A DNA stretch of 64,000 nt from Pseudomonadota bacterium (GTDB taxonomy: Bacteria; Pseudomonadota; Alphaproteobacteria; Rhizobiales; Xanthobacteraceae), in NCBI GenBank assembly GCA_018242205.1, contig JAFECJ010000015.1, forward strand, positions 1 to 64,000. Direction: 5' to 3'. The position numbers were made by a program, and so were the translations under genes. The notes under the pieces were generated by a model. It saw nothing but the letters and a program-made list of their open reading frames with translations. It did no database searches and had not been told where the DNA came from. Shown here in pieces: positions 31,939-40,909 of the stretch (the first letter of the stretch is position 1; every line of letters starts with the position of its first letter).

Positions 31939-33900
31939 ATGACCACCGCGCGATCAAAACAACCTTCGCCGAACCGCAAGACATCAAGTGTAAAAGGCGC
32001 GCTCGCCGCCGCCATGCTGCTGGCGACGTCCGCGGCGCAAGCGGGCGATGTGCGCCTCTACGTGCTGGCGCCGCAACCGCCGGCGTCGCTGAAGACGGTC
32101 GAAACGCAAGGCTCCGACAAGCCGGCTTATTCGCACTCCTATGACATCTCGTACAATACGGTCGAGCAGAACATCCGCAACGAGATCAAGAAGGCCAATA
32201 TCGACCTCGGCGGCGCGGTCATCTGCGAAGGCGCCTGCCCCAACGTGTATTGGCACGTCAGCGTCAGCAACGACTTCTCGTTCACGCTGAAGAACCAGCC
32301 GACGATCACGGCGTTCGGCAATGCCCAGGACAATGGTGTCGATGTTTACCTGAAGACGCAGTTCAAACTGCACACCGTCGTCAGCGCCCGCCTGTGGGCC
32401 GATCCGGCGACCGGCCATGTCGAAGGCACGGCCCATGTTCCGATCGACCTCGTGATCGGCATGGAGGCAAATTCGAAGCTCGCGCTGTGGCCCGAAGTCA
32501 AATCGATCGCCAGCTATTGCGAGACGACCAAGCTGCAGGAGACGGCTTGCGTCAAGCTGACGCTCGACGACAAGAACATCGACCTGTCCGATCCCAAGGG
32601 CATTGCGGTTGCCGTCGGCACCGCGCTTGGCGGCCTGATCGGCGGATCGCCATTGGCTGCCGGCATCGCCGATCCGCTCAGCGGCCTCATCGCCGGCAAA
32701 CTGATCTCCGAAGAACTCGTCAAGATCGCCGCGCGCAAGGTGCAGGACGAAGCCGACAAGGTGCTCAACAACGTGCTGCAGATCGCCAACATCCGCGCCA
32801 CCTGGCTCGCGAGCAATTATGTCGACGCCAAGGCCACGCAGGCCAACGCCGTCAGGTCGAAGCTGCTCGATACCAAGCTGCCCGGCGTCAACAAGTCACT
32901 GCAGGAATTGTCGACCGCCCTCGGCCTGTCGCTCGACGTACAGACCCGGACTTCGAGCGGCGACGTCTATGTAATCGTCACACCGCGCTTCACCGCCAAT
33001 CCCGCCGGCGGCACGATGGTCGGAAAGCTACGCATGCCGAAGGAGGCTTGCGTCTATGGCGAGTGGCAATACGGCACAATTCCGTTGGGGTTGACGACCG
33101 TCGACGCCAATCGCGAGCTGGCCGGCAAGGTCGGCAAGCCGTGCACCGACATCATGTCGGCTTCGGACATCAAATTGGCCGGCTATCTCGGCGCCGATCC
33201 GAAGATTGTGAAAGTCGGTGCCAACCCGCTGCCGAACTGGAAGCCGGTCGGCACTTTCAAGCTCACCGGCAACCTCTCGGAGGTCAAGCACGGCACCGTG
33301 CTGCAATCGCAGTTGCGACAGCGCGGCACCACCCGGCACGCGGCGACCGGCTATTACGAATGCAGCTTCGAGATTTCCGGCCTGCCGGGCGCCGACATCA
33401 TCGAGCTCGACTTCAAGGGCAAGGCAGCGGAGCGGATGGCCGGTTTCCAGCAGGAGCCGAATCGCTATGTCGAGGTCGCGGCCGCCGGCGTGTCCGCCGC
33501 GCTCGACGCCAGTTGGGCCAAGGCCGGCCCGCCGGTCGTTATCGGCGGCGACGGCAAATGCACCGCCGGCAAGGTGCGGGCGCCGCACTATCAGGCGGAG
33601 AGCTGGCTCGACCGCATCGAGGATTTGCTCGATCTCGACAAGTGCCCGAACTGCGGCATCAAACTCGATGAGGGCATGCTCAAGGCCTCGAACATGAAGC
33701 CGATCCTGGAGAATCCGGCGCTGAAGCCGCTGTTCGATGCGCTGGCCGCCGGGCGGGCGCTGCCAGCGGCGACGCAGGCTCCCGCGACCCAGGCACCAGC
33801 CGGCCAGCAGGCCCCGGCGACCGGCGTCCAGCGGGGACCGGCACTGCGGCCCGAACTGCTGCGCCCGGGCCTGCAAAAGGGCGTCAACACGCCGAAATAA
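31939..33900 (+). CDS. Large secreted protein of unknown function
   Basis: 653 residues; I do not recognise it with confidence. A Sec signal peptide covers 1-35 (basic start, hydrophobic ALAAAMLLATSAAQA). Residues 45-180 are beta-rich, with alternating hydrophobic strands and a pattern (SYDISYNTVEQNIRNEI, then WHVSVSNDFSFTL) that faintly recalls TULIP/DUF4403 lipid-binding domains. Then comes a Gly/Ala-rich hydrophobic helix region (about 212-250) and another beta-rich domain (about 330-560) containing CPNC. The last 50 residues are a Pro/Gln/Ala-rich tail (ATQAPATQAPAGQQ). ATG 31939 lies behind the hairpin at 31911-31936. It follows ftrD but may be independent. Confidence 0.85.
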   Translation: MTTARSKQPSPNRKTSSVKGALAAAMLLATSAAQAGDVRLYVLAPQPPASLKTVETQGSDKPAYSHSYDISYNTVEQNIRNEIKKANIDLGGAVICEGACPNVYWHVSVSNDFSFTLKNQPTITAFGNAQDNGVDVYLKTQFKLHTVVSARLWADPATGHVEGTAHVPIDLVIGMEANSKLALWPEVKSIASYCETTKLQETACVKLTLDDKNIDLSDPKGIAVAVGTALGGLIGGSPLAAGIADPLSGLIAGKLISEELVKIAARKVQDEADKVLNNVLQIANIRATWLASNYVDAKATQANAVRSKLLDTKLPGVNKSLQELSTALGLSLDVQTRTSSGDVYVIVTPRFTANPAGGTMVGKLRMPKEACVYGEWQYGTIPLGLTTVDANRELAGKVGKPCTDIMSASDIKLAGYLGADPKIVKVGANPLPNWKPVGTFKLTGNLSEVKHGTVLQSQLRQRGTTRHAATGYYECSFEISGLPGADIIELDFKGKAAERMAGFQQEPNRYVEVAAAGVSAALDASWAKAGPPVVIGGDGKCTAGKVRAPHYQAESWLDRIEDLLDLDKCPNCGIKLDEGMLKASNMKPILENPALKPLFDALAAGRALPAATQAPATQAPAGQQAPATGVQRGPALRPELLRPGLQKGVNTPK

Positions 33901-34020
33901 TCGCAGCGGGAGCGCTTCCAGAGGCCGCCACGGCAGGCTTAACCGCGATCCGCGGCGGCCCGCCATGGTGGTTGCTTCCGGCTATTTCCTCACTATATTG
34001 CGCCGCAAAAGCGGATGCGT

Positions 34021-34057
34021 CGCGGGCCCTTGGAAAGCGGCCCGCGCTTTGGTTTTT
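34021..34057 (+). terminator. Terminator between the 653-residue gene and typA
   Basis: CGCGGGCC (34021-34028) and GGCCCGCG (34039-34046) form a perfect 8-bp stem. They are followed by CTTTGGTTTTT. This may end the preceding transcript or lie in the typA leader; a moderate call because the T-run is interrupted. Confidence 0.55.
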
Positions 34058-34125
34058 GGAACACCGCGCCCGCCCCCGAGACAGGAACCGCTCCGGCAGC
34101 AGGCCGCGCGCAAAAGGCATCTCTT

Positions 34126-35952
34126 ATGGAACTCCGCAATATCGCGATCATCGCGCACGTCGACCATGGCAAGACCACCCTCGTGGACCGCCTGCTGCAG
34201 CAGTCCGGCGTCTATCGCGAGAACGAGCGTCAGGTCGAGCGCGCCATGGACTCCAACGACCTCGAGCGCGAGCGCGGCATCACCATTCTCGCCAAGGCCG
34301 CTTCCGTTGAATGGAAGGGCACACGCATCAACATCGTCGACACCCCCGGCCACGCCGACTTCGGTGGCGAGGTCGAGCGTATTCTCAACATGGTGGACGG
34401 CGCCCTGGTGTTGGTCGACGCCGCCGAAGGCCCGCTGCCGCAGACCAAGTTCGTCGTCTCCAAGGCGCTGAAGATGGGCCTCAAGCCCATCGTCGTCATC
34501 AACAAGGTCGATCGTCCCGACGCCCGCGCCAACGAAGTGCTCAACGAGGTGTTCGACCTGTTCGCGGCGCTCGACGCCACCGACGAGCAGCTCGACTTCC
34601 CGATCCTGTTCGGCTCGGCCAAGCAGGGCTGGATGTCGACCTCGCTCGAGGGTCCGCAGGACCTGGGCATGACGCCGCTGTTCGATCTCGTGCTCAAGCA
34701 CGTCAAGCCGCCGGTGGTCGAGGAAGGCCCGTTCCGCCTGCTCGGCACCATCATCGAGTCCAATCCGTATCTCGGCCGCATCGTCACCGGTCGCATCTTC
34801 TCCGGCACGGTCAAGCCGAACCAGGCGGTGAAGGTGCTCGACCGCGACGGCAAGCTGATTGAGAACGGCCGCGTCACCAAGGTGCTGGCGTTCCGCGGTC
34901 TGGAGCGCGTGCCGCTCGACGACGCCGAGGCCGGTGACATCGTCGCCATTGCCGGTCTGCCGAATGCCACCGTGGCCATGACCATTTGCGATCCGGCGGT
35001 CGAGGAAGCGTTGCCGGCGCAGCCGATCGATCCGCCGACGCTCGCCATGACCTTCCGCGTCAACGACTCGCCGCTCGCCGGCACCGAAGGCTCCAAGGTC
35101 ACGAGCCGCATGATCCGCGACCGCCTGATGGCCGAAGCCGAAGGCAACGTGGCGCTGCGCGTGCGTGAATCGGAAGAAAAAGACGCCATGGAAGTCGCCG
35201 GCCGCGGCGAATTGCAGCTCGGCATCCTCATCGAGACTATGCGCCGCGAAGGCTTCGAGCTGTCCGTGTCGCGTCCCAAGGTGCTGCTGCGCAAGAACGA
35301 TGACGGTCAGGTCGAAGAGCCGATCGAGGAAGTCGTCATCGACGTCGATGAAGAGCACTCCGGTGTCGTCGTACAGAAGATGTCGGAGCGCAAGGCCGAG
35401 CTGGTCGAGATGCGCCCATCCGGCGGCGGACGCACGCGCCTGGTGTTCTACGCCCCGACCCGCGGCCTGATCGGCTATCAAGGCGAACTGCTCACCGACA
35501 CCCGCGGCACCGCGATCATGAACCGGCTGTTCCACGGCCACGCGCCGTACAAGGGCGCGATCCAGGGCCGCCGCAACGGCGTCCTGATCTCGAACGACAA
35601 GGGCGAGGCGGTCGCTTACGCGCTGTGGAACCTGGAAGACCGCGGCCCGATGATGATCGAGCCGGGCTGGAAGGTTTACACCGGCATGATCGTCGGCGAG
35701 CACACCCGCGACAACGATCTTGTCGTCAACGTCTTGAAGGGCAAGCAGCTCACCAACATCCGCACCACGTCGAAGGACGAAGCGGTGCGCCTGACGCCGC
35801 CGATCCGCATGACGCTGGAAAAGGCGTTGGCCTACATCCAGGACGACGAGCTCGTCGAAGTAACGCCGTCGTCGATCCGTCTGCGCAAGAAGCTGCTCGA
35901 CGAAAACGACCGCAAGCGCGCCGACCGCGCCAAGGAAGCCGAAGTCGCCTAA
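34126..35952 (+). CDS. typA: Ribosome-associated translational GTPase TypA/BipA
   Basis: 608 residues, typical for BipA. GTP-binding motifs: AHVDHGKT (G1, about 10-17), RGITI (G2), DTPGH (G3), NKVD (G4) and GSAKQG (G5). The elongation-factor-like beta-barrel, domain V and the BipA-specific C-terminal domain ([19 protein letters not shown]) follow. It binds 70S ribosomes and helps growth at low temperature and under stress. ATG 34126 begins [15 protein letters not shown]; the longer upstream frame is unconserved and overlaps the leader hairpin. It ends before a GNAT gene 177 bp on, with only a weak hairpin at 35968-35988. Confidence 0.97.
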   Translation: MELRNIAIIAHVDHGKTTLVDRLLQQSGVYRENERQVERAMDSNDLERERGITILAKAASVEWKGTRINIVDTPGHADFGGEVERILNMVDGALVLVDAAEGPLPQTKFVVSKALKMGLKPIVVINKVDRPDARANEVLNEVFDLFAALDATDEQLDFPILFGSAKQGWMSTSLEGPQDLGMTPLFDLVLKHVKPPVVEEGPFRLLGTIIESNPYLGRIVTGRIFSGTVKPNQAVKVLDRDGKLIENGRVTKVLAFRGLERVPLDDAEAGDIVAIAGLPNATVAMTICDPAVEEALPAQPIDPPTLAMTFRVNDSPLAGTEGSKVTSRMIRDRLMAEAEGNVALRVRESEEKDAMEVAGRGELQLGILIETMRREGFELSVSRPKVLLRKNDDGQVEEPIEEVVIDVDEEHSGVVVQKMSERKAELVEMRPSGGGRTRLVFYAPTRGLIGYQGELLTDTRGTAIMNRLFHGHAPYKGAIQGRRNGVLISNDKGEAVAYALWNLEDRGPMMIEPGWKVYTGMIVGEHTRDNDLVVNVLKGKQLTNIRTTSKDEAVRLTPPIRMTLEKALAYIQDDELVEVTPSSIRLRKKLLDENDRKRADRAKEAEVA

Positions 35953-36129
35953 GGCGGCGCGACGCGCGGCGAGCCGCACCGGTTCGCCGCCAGGCTTTTG
36001 CCAGGGCAACTCACTGACTTTGCGGACTCCTGTACCGCAATGGGCCACCTGTGGCCGGTAATCCACACCGTTAACCGGACGTTAATCATAGGGCTTGAAG
36101 GCCGCAGGGTTCGTTGCTTGTATTCGCCA

Positions 36130-36642
36130 ATGAGCACGACACTCATCGAGATTCGCCGCGCCAAGTCCGCCGACGCCGAGGACGTTGCCTCGACGCATGA
36201 TGAAGCCTGGCGGGCCGCCTACCAGGGCATCATCCCCGGCAGCGAACTCGATAAGCTGATCAACCGCCGCGGCCCGGACTGGTGGGATTCGGCGATCCGC
36301 AAAGGCAGCCGCATCACCGTTTTGCAGTTCGGCGATCGTATCGCCGGCTATGCCAATTACGGGCGCAACCGCGCCCGCAGCCTGTTCTACGAAGGCGAAG
36401 TCTACGAGCTTTACCTGCGTCCGGAGTTTCAGGGCCTCGGCTTTGGCCGCCGCCTGTTCAGCGCCGCGCGCAAGGACCTGGCGCAGTCGGGACTCAAGAG
36501 CCTCGTGGTCTGGGCGCTGTCGGATAACGAACCGGCGATGGAGTTCTATCGGGCGCTGGGCGGCCGCGCCGTGGCGCGCTCGTCGGAGAAGTTCGGCGCC
36601 AAGACGCTGGACAAGGTCGCCTACGCCTGGCCGCAGGGCTAA
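36130..36642 (+). CDS. GNAT-family N-acetyltransferase
   Basis: 170 residues with the GNAT core: N-terminal IEIRRAKSADAEDVASTHDEA, the acetyl-CoA-binding loop RPEFQGLGFGRRLFSAA (about 98-114, the Q/R-x-x-G-x-G/A motif), and the C-terminal NEPAMEFYRALGG helix. ATG 36130 was chosen over upstream ATG codons because the acetyltransferase fold begins there; the sequence before it is unconserved. The substrate is unknown. It is followed by a dispersed repeat. Confidence 0.9.
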   Translation: MSTTLIEIRRAKSADAEDVASTHDEAWRAAYQGIIPGSELDKLINRRGPDWWDSAIRKGSRITVLQFGDRIAGYANYGRNRARSLFYEGEVYELYLRPEFQGLGFGRRLFSAARKDLAQSGLKSLVVWALSDNEPAMEFYRALGGRAVARSSEKFGAKTLDKVAYAWPQG

Positions 36643-36660
36643 GGCTTTTCAGTAGCGAAG

Positions 36661-36772
36661 CATCAACCCTCATCCTGAGGAGCCCGAGCAGCGGACGTCT
36701 CGAAGGATGGAGGCCCGATCACCTCCGCCTCATGGTTCGAGACGCGCACTTCGTGCGCTCCTCATCATGAGA
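36661..36772. repeat. Dispersed palindromic repeat (family C)
   Basis: CTCATCCTGAGGAGCCCGAG, then CGTCTCGAAGGATGGAGG, then GGTTCGAGACGCGCACTTCG (continuing TGCGCTCCTCATCATGAG). The two ends are inverted (TCATCCTGAGGAGC against GCTCCTCATCATGA), a well-known type of intergenic repeat in Bradyrhizobium-like genomes. It lies between two convergent genes. Confidence 0.75.
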
Positions 36773-36773
36773 G

Positions 36774-37655
36774 TCAGAGAGACGCCTTTAGACCGTTCAA
36801 CGCGCACGCCGCACGCACGGTGTTCAGCATCAGGCAGGCGATCGTCATCGGCCCGACGCCGCCCGGCACCGGCGTTATCGCGCCCGCCAGCGCCTTGGCC
36901 TCGTCGAATGCCACGTCGCCGACGATCTTCGATTTGCCGCCTTCGCCTGAGACGCGGTTGATGCCGACATCGACGACGATGGCGCCCGGCTTCAGCCAAT
37001 GCCCGCGCACCAGTTCCGGCTTGCCGATGGCGGCGACGAGAATGTCGGCGCGGCGACACAGCGCGGCCAGGTCACGCGTCTTCGAATGCGCGATGGTCAC
37101 CGTCGCATTTTCCGCGAGCAGCAGTTGCGCCACCGGCTTCCCCACGATGTTGGAGCGGCCGATCACCACGGCGTCGAGGCCGCCGAGCGACGGCTGCACC
37201 GACTTCGCCAGCATGACACAACCGGTCGGCGTGCACGGCGTCAGCGCCGGCAGGCCGATCGACAGGCGGCCGACATTGACCGGGTGGAAACCGTCGACGT
37301 CCTTCATCGGATCGATCGACGCGATCACCTTCTGCGCATCGATCTGCGGCGGCAGCGGCAATTGCACCAGAATGCCGCTGACGGCCGGATCGGCGTTGAG
37401 CTTGGCCACCAGTGCCAGCACTTCATGTTCACTCGCCGTCGCCGGCAGCTTGTGATCGCACGGCGCCATGCCGGCTTCGATCACCGCCCTCGATTTCGAC
37501 CGGACATAGACTTCGCTCGCCGGATCGTTGCCGACCAGCACAACGGCAAGCCCCGGCGTGATGCCGTGGTCGCGCTTGAGCCGCGCCACCTCGCCAGCCA
37601 CCTTGCCGCGCAGCGCTGCCGCGATCGCCTTTCCGTCTATGATGGCTGCGGTCAT
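36774..37655 (-). CDS. folD: Methylenetetrahydrofolate dehydrogenase/cyclohydrolase
   Basis: Bifunctional enzyme interconverting methylene-, methenyl- and formyl-tetrahydrofolate, giving one-carbon units and NADPH. 293 residues. The catalytic lysine lies in [13 protein letters not shown] (about Lys54), the active-site QLPLPPQID is near 98-106, and the nucleotide-binding signature [14 protein letters not shown] is near 164-177. ATG 37655 begins [13 protein letters not shown]; upstream codons overlap the yggU end and are unconserved. It is the last gene of a leftward set yggT-yggU-folD. Confidence 0.96.
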   Translation of the reverse strand: MTAAIIDGKAIAAALRGKVAGEVARLKRDHGITPGLAVVLVGNDPASEVYVRSKSRAVIEAGMAPCDHKLPATASEHEVLALVAKLNADPAVSGILVQLPLPPQIDAQKVIASIDPMKDVDGFHPVNVGRLSIGLPALTPCTPTGCVMLAKSVQPSLGGLDAVVIGRSNIVGKPVAQLLLAENATVTIAHSKTRDLAALCRRADILVAAIGKPELVRGHWLKPGAIVVDVGINRVSGEGGKSKIVGDVAFDEAKALAGAITPVPGGVGPMTIACLMLNTVRAACALNGLKASL

Positions 37656-37677
37656 CGCGCCCCCTTGGCCTGCAGCA

Positions 37678-37998
37678 TTATCGTGATGCGCCTCGTTTCT
37701 CCAGCACCGCAATCAGCGCCGCCGTATCACCAGCAATCGTCAACCGCTTGATCCGCGATGTAGCGCCGGCGGCCAGTGTCACGTCGCGCGGCGCGACATT
37801 CAACGTCTTGGCGATGAGTCGACACAAGGCCTCGTTGGCTTCGCCGTCCTGCGGTACGGCGCGCACCCGAACCTTGAGCACGCTCCGCCCGTCGCCGAGC
37901 GTGTCGACGCCATCGATGGCGTCACGTCCGCCCTTCGGCGTCAGCCGCACATCGAGCGCGACGCCACCCGCCAGCGCCGACCACGGGCGCGGGTTCAT
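37678..37998 (-). CDS. yggU: DUF167 (YggU) family protein
   Basis: 106 residues of the small DUF167 family, function unknown. The strand-rich core [36 protein letters not shown] and a C-terminal helix with the typical [22 protein letters not shown] are all present. It lies 3 bp after yggT and 22 bp before folD, and the YggT-YggU pairing is common in proteobacteria. Confidence 0.9.
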   Translation of the reverse strand: MNPRPWSALAGGVALDVRLTPKGGRDAIDGVDTLGDGRSVLKVRVRAVPQDGEANEALCRLIAKTLNVAPRDVTLAAGATSRIKRLTIAGDTAALIAVLEKRGASR

Positions 37999-38001
37999 GC
38001 C

Positions 38002-38292
38002 TCAGATGAATATCTGCAGATAAAGCCAGAAGATCAGCTGCCGAATGAACAGCAGGCCGATGATCAGGATGACCGGCGAAATGTCGATGCCGCCGAGATT
38101 CGGCATGATGTTGCGGATCGGGCGCAGCAGCGGCTCGGTCACCGCATAGAGAAAATTACCGATCGAATGCACGATCGGGTTGCGCGTGTTGACCACGTTG
38201 AACACGACGAGCCAGGACAGAACGGCCGAGGCCACCAGGATCCAGATATAGAGGCTGATGACCGTGTCGATCAGCCAGAGAAAGGGGTTCAT
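38002..38292 (-). CDS. yggT: YggT-family membrane protein
   Basis: 96 residues with two or three transmembrane segments and the YggT pattern: SLYIWILVASAVLSWLV, then NPIVHSIGNFLYAVTEPLLRPIRNIMPNLGGIDISPVI. The family is linked to membrane integrity and osmotic stress but is not well understood. The ATG at 38292 gives a normal-length protein; the longer frame upstream is Arg/Ala-rich and overlaps the tRNA region. First gene of yggT-yggU-folD. Confidence 0.92.
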   Translation of the reverse strand: MNPFLWLIDTVISLYIWILVASAVLSWLVVFNVVNTRNPIVHSIGNFLYAVTEPLLRPIRNIMPNLGGIDISPVILIIGLLFIRQLIFWLYLQIFI

Positions 38293-38531
38293 CGCGTGCT
38301 CCGTCAGCTCGAGCGTTTCCAGGCGAAGTGGGGGCCGGTTCGCCATCCGGAAACGCCAAATTGAAACGGACGAATAGCCGCTCGGCGACCGCGAGGAAAG
38401 GGGCAGCCGGCAACGGCGGTTAAGGGTCCCGGTCCGGGGCCGTCCTTGACAGGAGGGATGCCCGGTCCTAAATGGCGCCCACTCAGCAAAAAGCGCGGAG
38501 GTAACGGGTTTCCGTCCTCTGCCTTTGGGAA

Positions 38532-38607
<76 letters not shown>

Positions 38608-38657
38608 ACCCCCCTCCAGAACCAGTCCGCGGGCCGTAGCGGCCACTGCCGCAGGCG

Positions 38658-39458
38658 TCAGCCTTGCGGCCGCTCGGCTGTCGATTGCCGCTTCCCCTGG
38701 CGCCGCCCGACCAGCCGCAGCACGATCCGCCGGGGCAGGACGCGCACCAGCAGCGTCACCAGCTTGTTGCCGAGCCCCGGCACGACCACGGGAGTTCCCG
38801 CCGTCAGGCCGCGGTAACCGGCCTCGGCCACCATCGCCGCGGTATGCACGAGCGGCCCCGGCGCGATCTTGGATTTGACCCCGGCGCGTTCGGCGAACTC
38901 CGTCGGCACCGGCCCGGGGCAAAGGCAGGTGACGCGAATGCCGCGCGGCGCAAGTTCGCTTGACAACGCCTCGGACAGCGACAGCACATAGGCTTTGCTG
39001 GCGTAATAGACCGCACTGCCCGGCCCGGGGAGAAAACCGGCCACCGAACCGACATTGAGGATGCCGCCGCGATGGCGCTCCAGGCTCGGCACGAAAGCGA
39101 GTGACAGATCAGTCAGTGCCCGCTGATTGACGTCGATGATCGCAAGCTGCTCGGCACGGTCGAGTTTTGCCGCGCTGCCGACCAGACCGAAGCCGGCATT
39201 GTTGACGACATATTGCGGCTCGGCGCCGGCCGCTGCCAGCGCCTCGCCGATCGCCATCGACGGCCGCGATTGGGTCAGATCGGCGGCGATGACGATCGGC
39301 CGCGGTTGGCCGCTTTTTTCGATTTCGTCGGCGAGCATATTCAGCCGATCGACCCGCCGCGCCACCAGCGCCAGCGCGTGGCCGTGGCGCGCGAACACAC
39401 GCGCCAGTTCAACACCGATGCCGGACGAAGCGCCGGTGATGAGTGTGACGGGTTTCAT
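38658..39458 (-). CDS. Short-chain dehydrogenase/reductase (SDR)
   Basis: 266 residues with the classic SDR set: the cofactor loop TGASSGIG (8-15), NNAG (about 91-94), the catalytic serine in LNVGSVAGFLPG and the active-site pair YYASK (Tyr/Lys near 150-155). The C-terminus is basic (RRIVLRLVGRRQGKR), which may bind the membrane surface. Substrate unknown. It is 6 bp from the TerB gene on the same strand, so they probably share a transcript. Confidence 0.92.
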   Translation of the reverse strand: MKPVTLITGASSGIGVELARVFARHGHALALVARRVDRLNMLADEIEKSGQPRPIVIAADLTQSRPSMAIGEALAAAGAEPQYVVNNAGFGLVGSAAKLDRAEQLAIIDVNQRALTDLSLAFVPSLERHRGGILNVGSVAGFLPGPGSAVYYASKAYVLSLSEALSSELAPRGIRVTCLCPGPVPTEFAERAGVKSKIAPGPLVHTAAMVAEAGYRGLTAGTPVVVPGLGNKLVTLLVRVLPRRIVLRLVGRRQGKRQSTAERPQG

Positions 39459-39464
39459 GCTGGA

Positions 39465-39938
39465 TCAGGCATCGTCATTGGCGGCTTTTTGCTCCGCCAC
39501 CCGAGTGCGTAACGCAATGCGTTCCTCGCGCGAGACGTTGAGCAAGTCGGCGGCGCGCCAGATCAGGTTATCTTCGAACTCGGTGACGCCGCCATCGGCG
39601 AACACCACTTGCCACATCATCTCGACAACACGAGCTCGTTGCTTATCGTCCAGAGCGCGATTGAGCCGCGTGGTGAAGTGATAGAGATCGACCGCCCGCT
39701 CATCGACTTCCTCGGCACGGGCAATGAGTTTGTCCGCCGCCTCATCGTCGAGTTTGAAGCGCTGCATCATGAGGTCGTGCAGGCGCGCGCGCTCGACGTC
39801 GGAGATTTCGCCGTCGATAGCGGCGGTGTGCACGAGAAGCGCCGCCGCGGCGAGCCGATAATCGTTGTCGGCAAAAGTTTGTGCGCGCTGATCGTCTTCA
39901 CCCAGTTCGCCGATGAATTTCAGAATGGCGTCGAACAT
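39465..39938 (-). CDS. TerB-family (tellurite-resistance-like) protein
   Basis: 157 residues of the TerB/DnaJ-associated all-alpha fold. Two metal-binding-like acidic repeats are visible: AAIDGEISDVERARLHDLM and VVFADGGVTEFEDNLIWRAADLLNVS. The name derives from tellurite clusters, but this stand-alone version is common and its role is unknown; no ter operon is nearby. Upstream of the SDR gene with a 6-bp gap. Confidence 0.9.
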   Translation of the reverse strand: MFDAILKFIGELGEDDQRAQTFADNDYRLAAAALLVHTAAIDGEISDVERARLHDLMMQRFKLDDEAADKLIARAEEVDERAVDLYHFTTRLNRALDDKQRARVVEMMWQVVFADGGVTEFEDNLIWRAADLLNVSREERIALRTRVAEQKAANDDA

Positions 39939-40130
39939 GACGTGGTCTTGGTTCCTCGATTACAACCTGGGCCATAACGCGTTTCCGGCGCAAATGGCAA
40001 AATACGGCGCGTCCGGCGCCGCTTCCAACCTCAATGTAGGCCGGATCGGCTCGAATGCTCATGACAAAATCGAAAGGTTTCGAACGCGGCGAATGGACGC
40101 GTGGTAGGGCGCAATCCAAGGCGGGGTCGG

Positions 40131-40769
40131 CTAGCGGCCCTTGCGCTCGCTGGATTCGAGCAGGATCAGGTTGTTCTCGACGTATTTGTTGCGCGGATCC
40201 TGACGCTGCGCCACCAGCAGCGTGTCGCGGGCGCGCTTGAGATCGCCGCGCAGCATGTAGGAATAGCCCTGGTTGTTGAGCACTTCCGAGGTCGGTCCGG
40301 CAATGGCCAGCGCCTTGGCATAGGCGCCGTCGGCCTGAGTAAAATCGCGCAGGCGGTCGTAGCAGGCCGCCAGCCCGAGCCAGGCTTCCGCGCTCTTTGG
40401 CGCCAGCTCGGTGGCTCGACGAAAATGGCGCTGGGCCTCGCGGAAGTGGTTGGCCTGATACTGATTGCGGCCCTGGGCCATCGCCGCCGCGGCGCCGCCA
40501 GCGGTGCCCGTCTCGGATTCGTCGCCTGGTAGTTTGACCACCGGCTTGGCGGCGATTTCGGCCGGTTTGGCGTTGGTTTCCGCGGCCGGCTCGGGCTCCT
40601 TCCTGGCGCCACCGATCGACCCGGTCACGTCCGGTGGCGGCGGCACCATCGCCAGCGCCTGCCGGCTCGGCATCTTGCCGTCCGCAACGCGATCATTCGT
40701 CGTGTTGCAGGCCGCGAGCAGCAGGCCTGCGCCAACGATGATGAAGGTTCTGGTAGGGGCGATGGACAT
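40131..40769 (-). CDS. TPR-repeat lipoprotein
   Basis: 212 residues: a lipoprotein signal with lipobox LLAAC (Cys about 21), a Pro/Ala/Lys-rich linker to about residue 90, then tetratricopeptide repeats (NQYQANHFREAQRHFRRATE, SAEAWLGLAACYDRLRDFTQ, SEVLNNQGYSYMLRGDLKRA). This resembles TadD and similar periplasmic assembly factors of pilus systems, but no tad genes are nearby, so the role is open. Monocistronic. Confidence 0.88.
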   Translation of the reverse strand: MSIAPTRTFIIVGAGLLLAACNTTNDRVADGKMPSRQALAMVPPPPDVTGSIGGARKEPEPAAETNAKPAEIAAKPVVKLPGDESETGTAGGAAAAMAQGRNQYQANHFREAQRHFRRATELAPKSAEAWLGLAACYDRLRDFTQADGAYAKALAIAGPTSEVLNNQGYSYMLRGDLKRARDTLLVAQRQDPRNKYVENNLILLESSERKGR

Positions 40770-40909
40770 CGGCCAAACCTGCGGAAGTCGGGAAATCGTC
40801 CGGCAGGCTAGGGCTTTTATGGTTAACGAATTCTTTAGTCCGGGGGCCTGCGAAACCCGGCCCTCCCGTGCTATGGCCGGGCCAAAAGCGACCTCAAGGA
40901 GCCCTCGCC

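Noticed and set aside
35968..35988. Terminator after typA
   Set aside because: A small stem with one mismatch and only a short, late T-run; too weak to list as a feature.
33982..36066. A 694-codon open frame opposite typA
   Set aside because: It is an antisense shadow of typA in GC-rich DNA: it is Arg/Ala/Asp-rich and shows no protein motif, while typA carries complete GTPase motifs.
39465..39938. Tellurite resistance locus
   Set aside because: Only a single TerB-fold gene is present; none of the other ter genes are near, so the resistance label is not supported.
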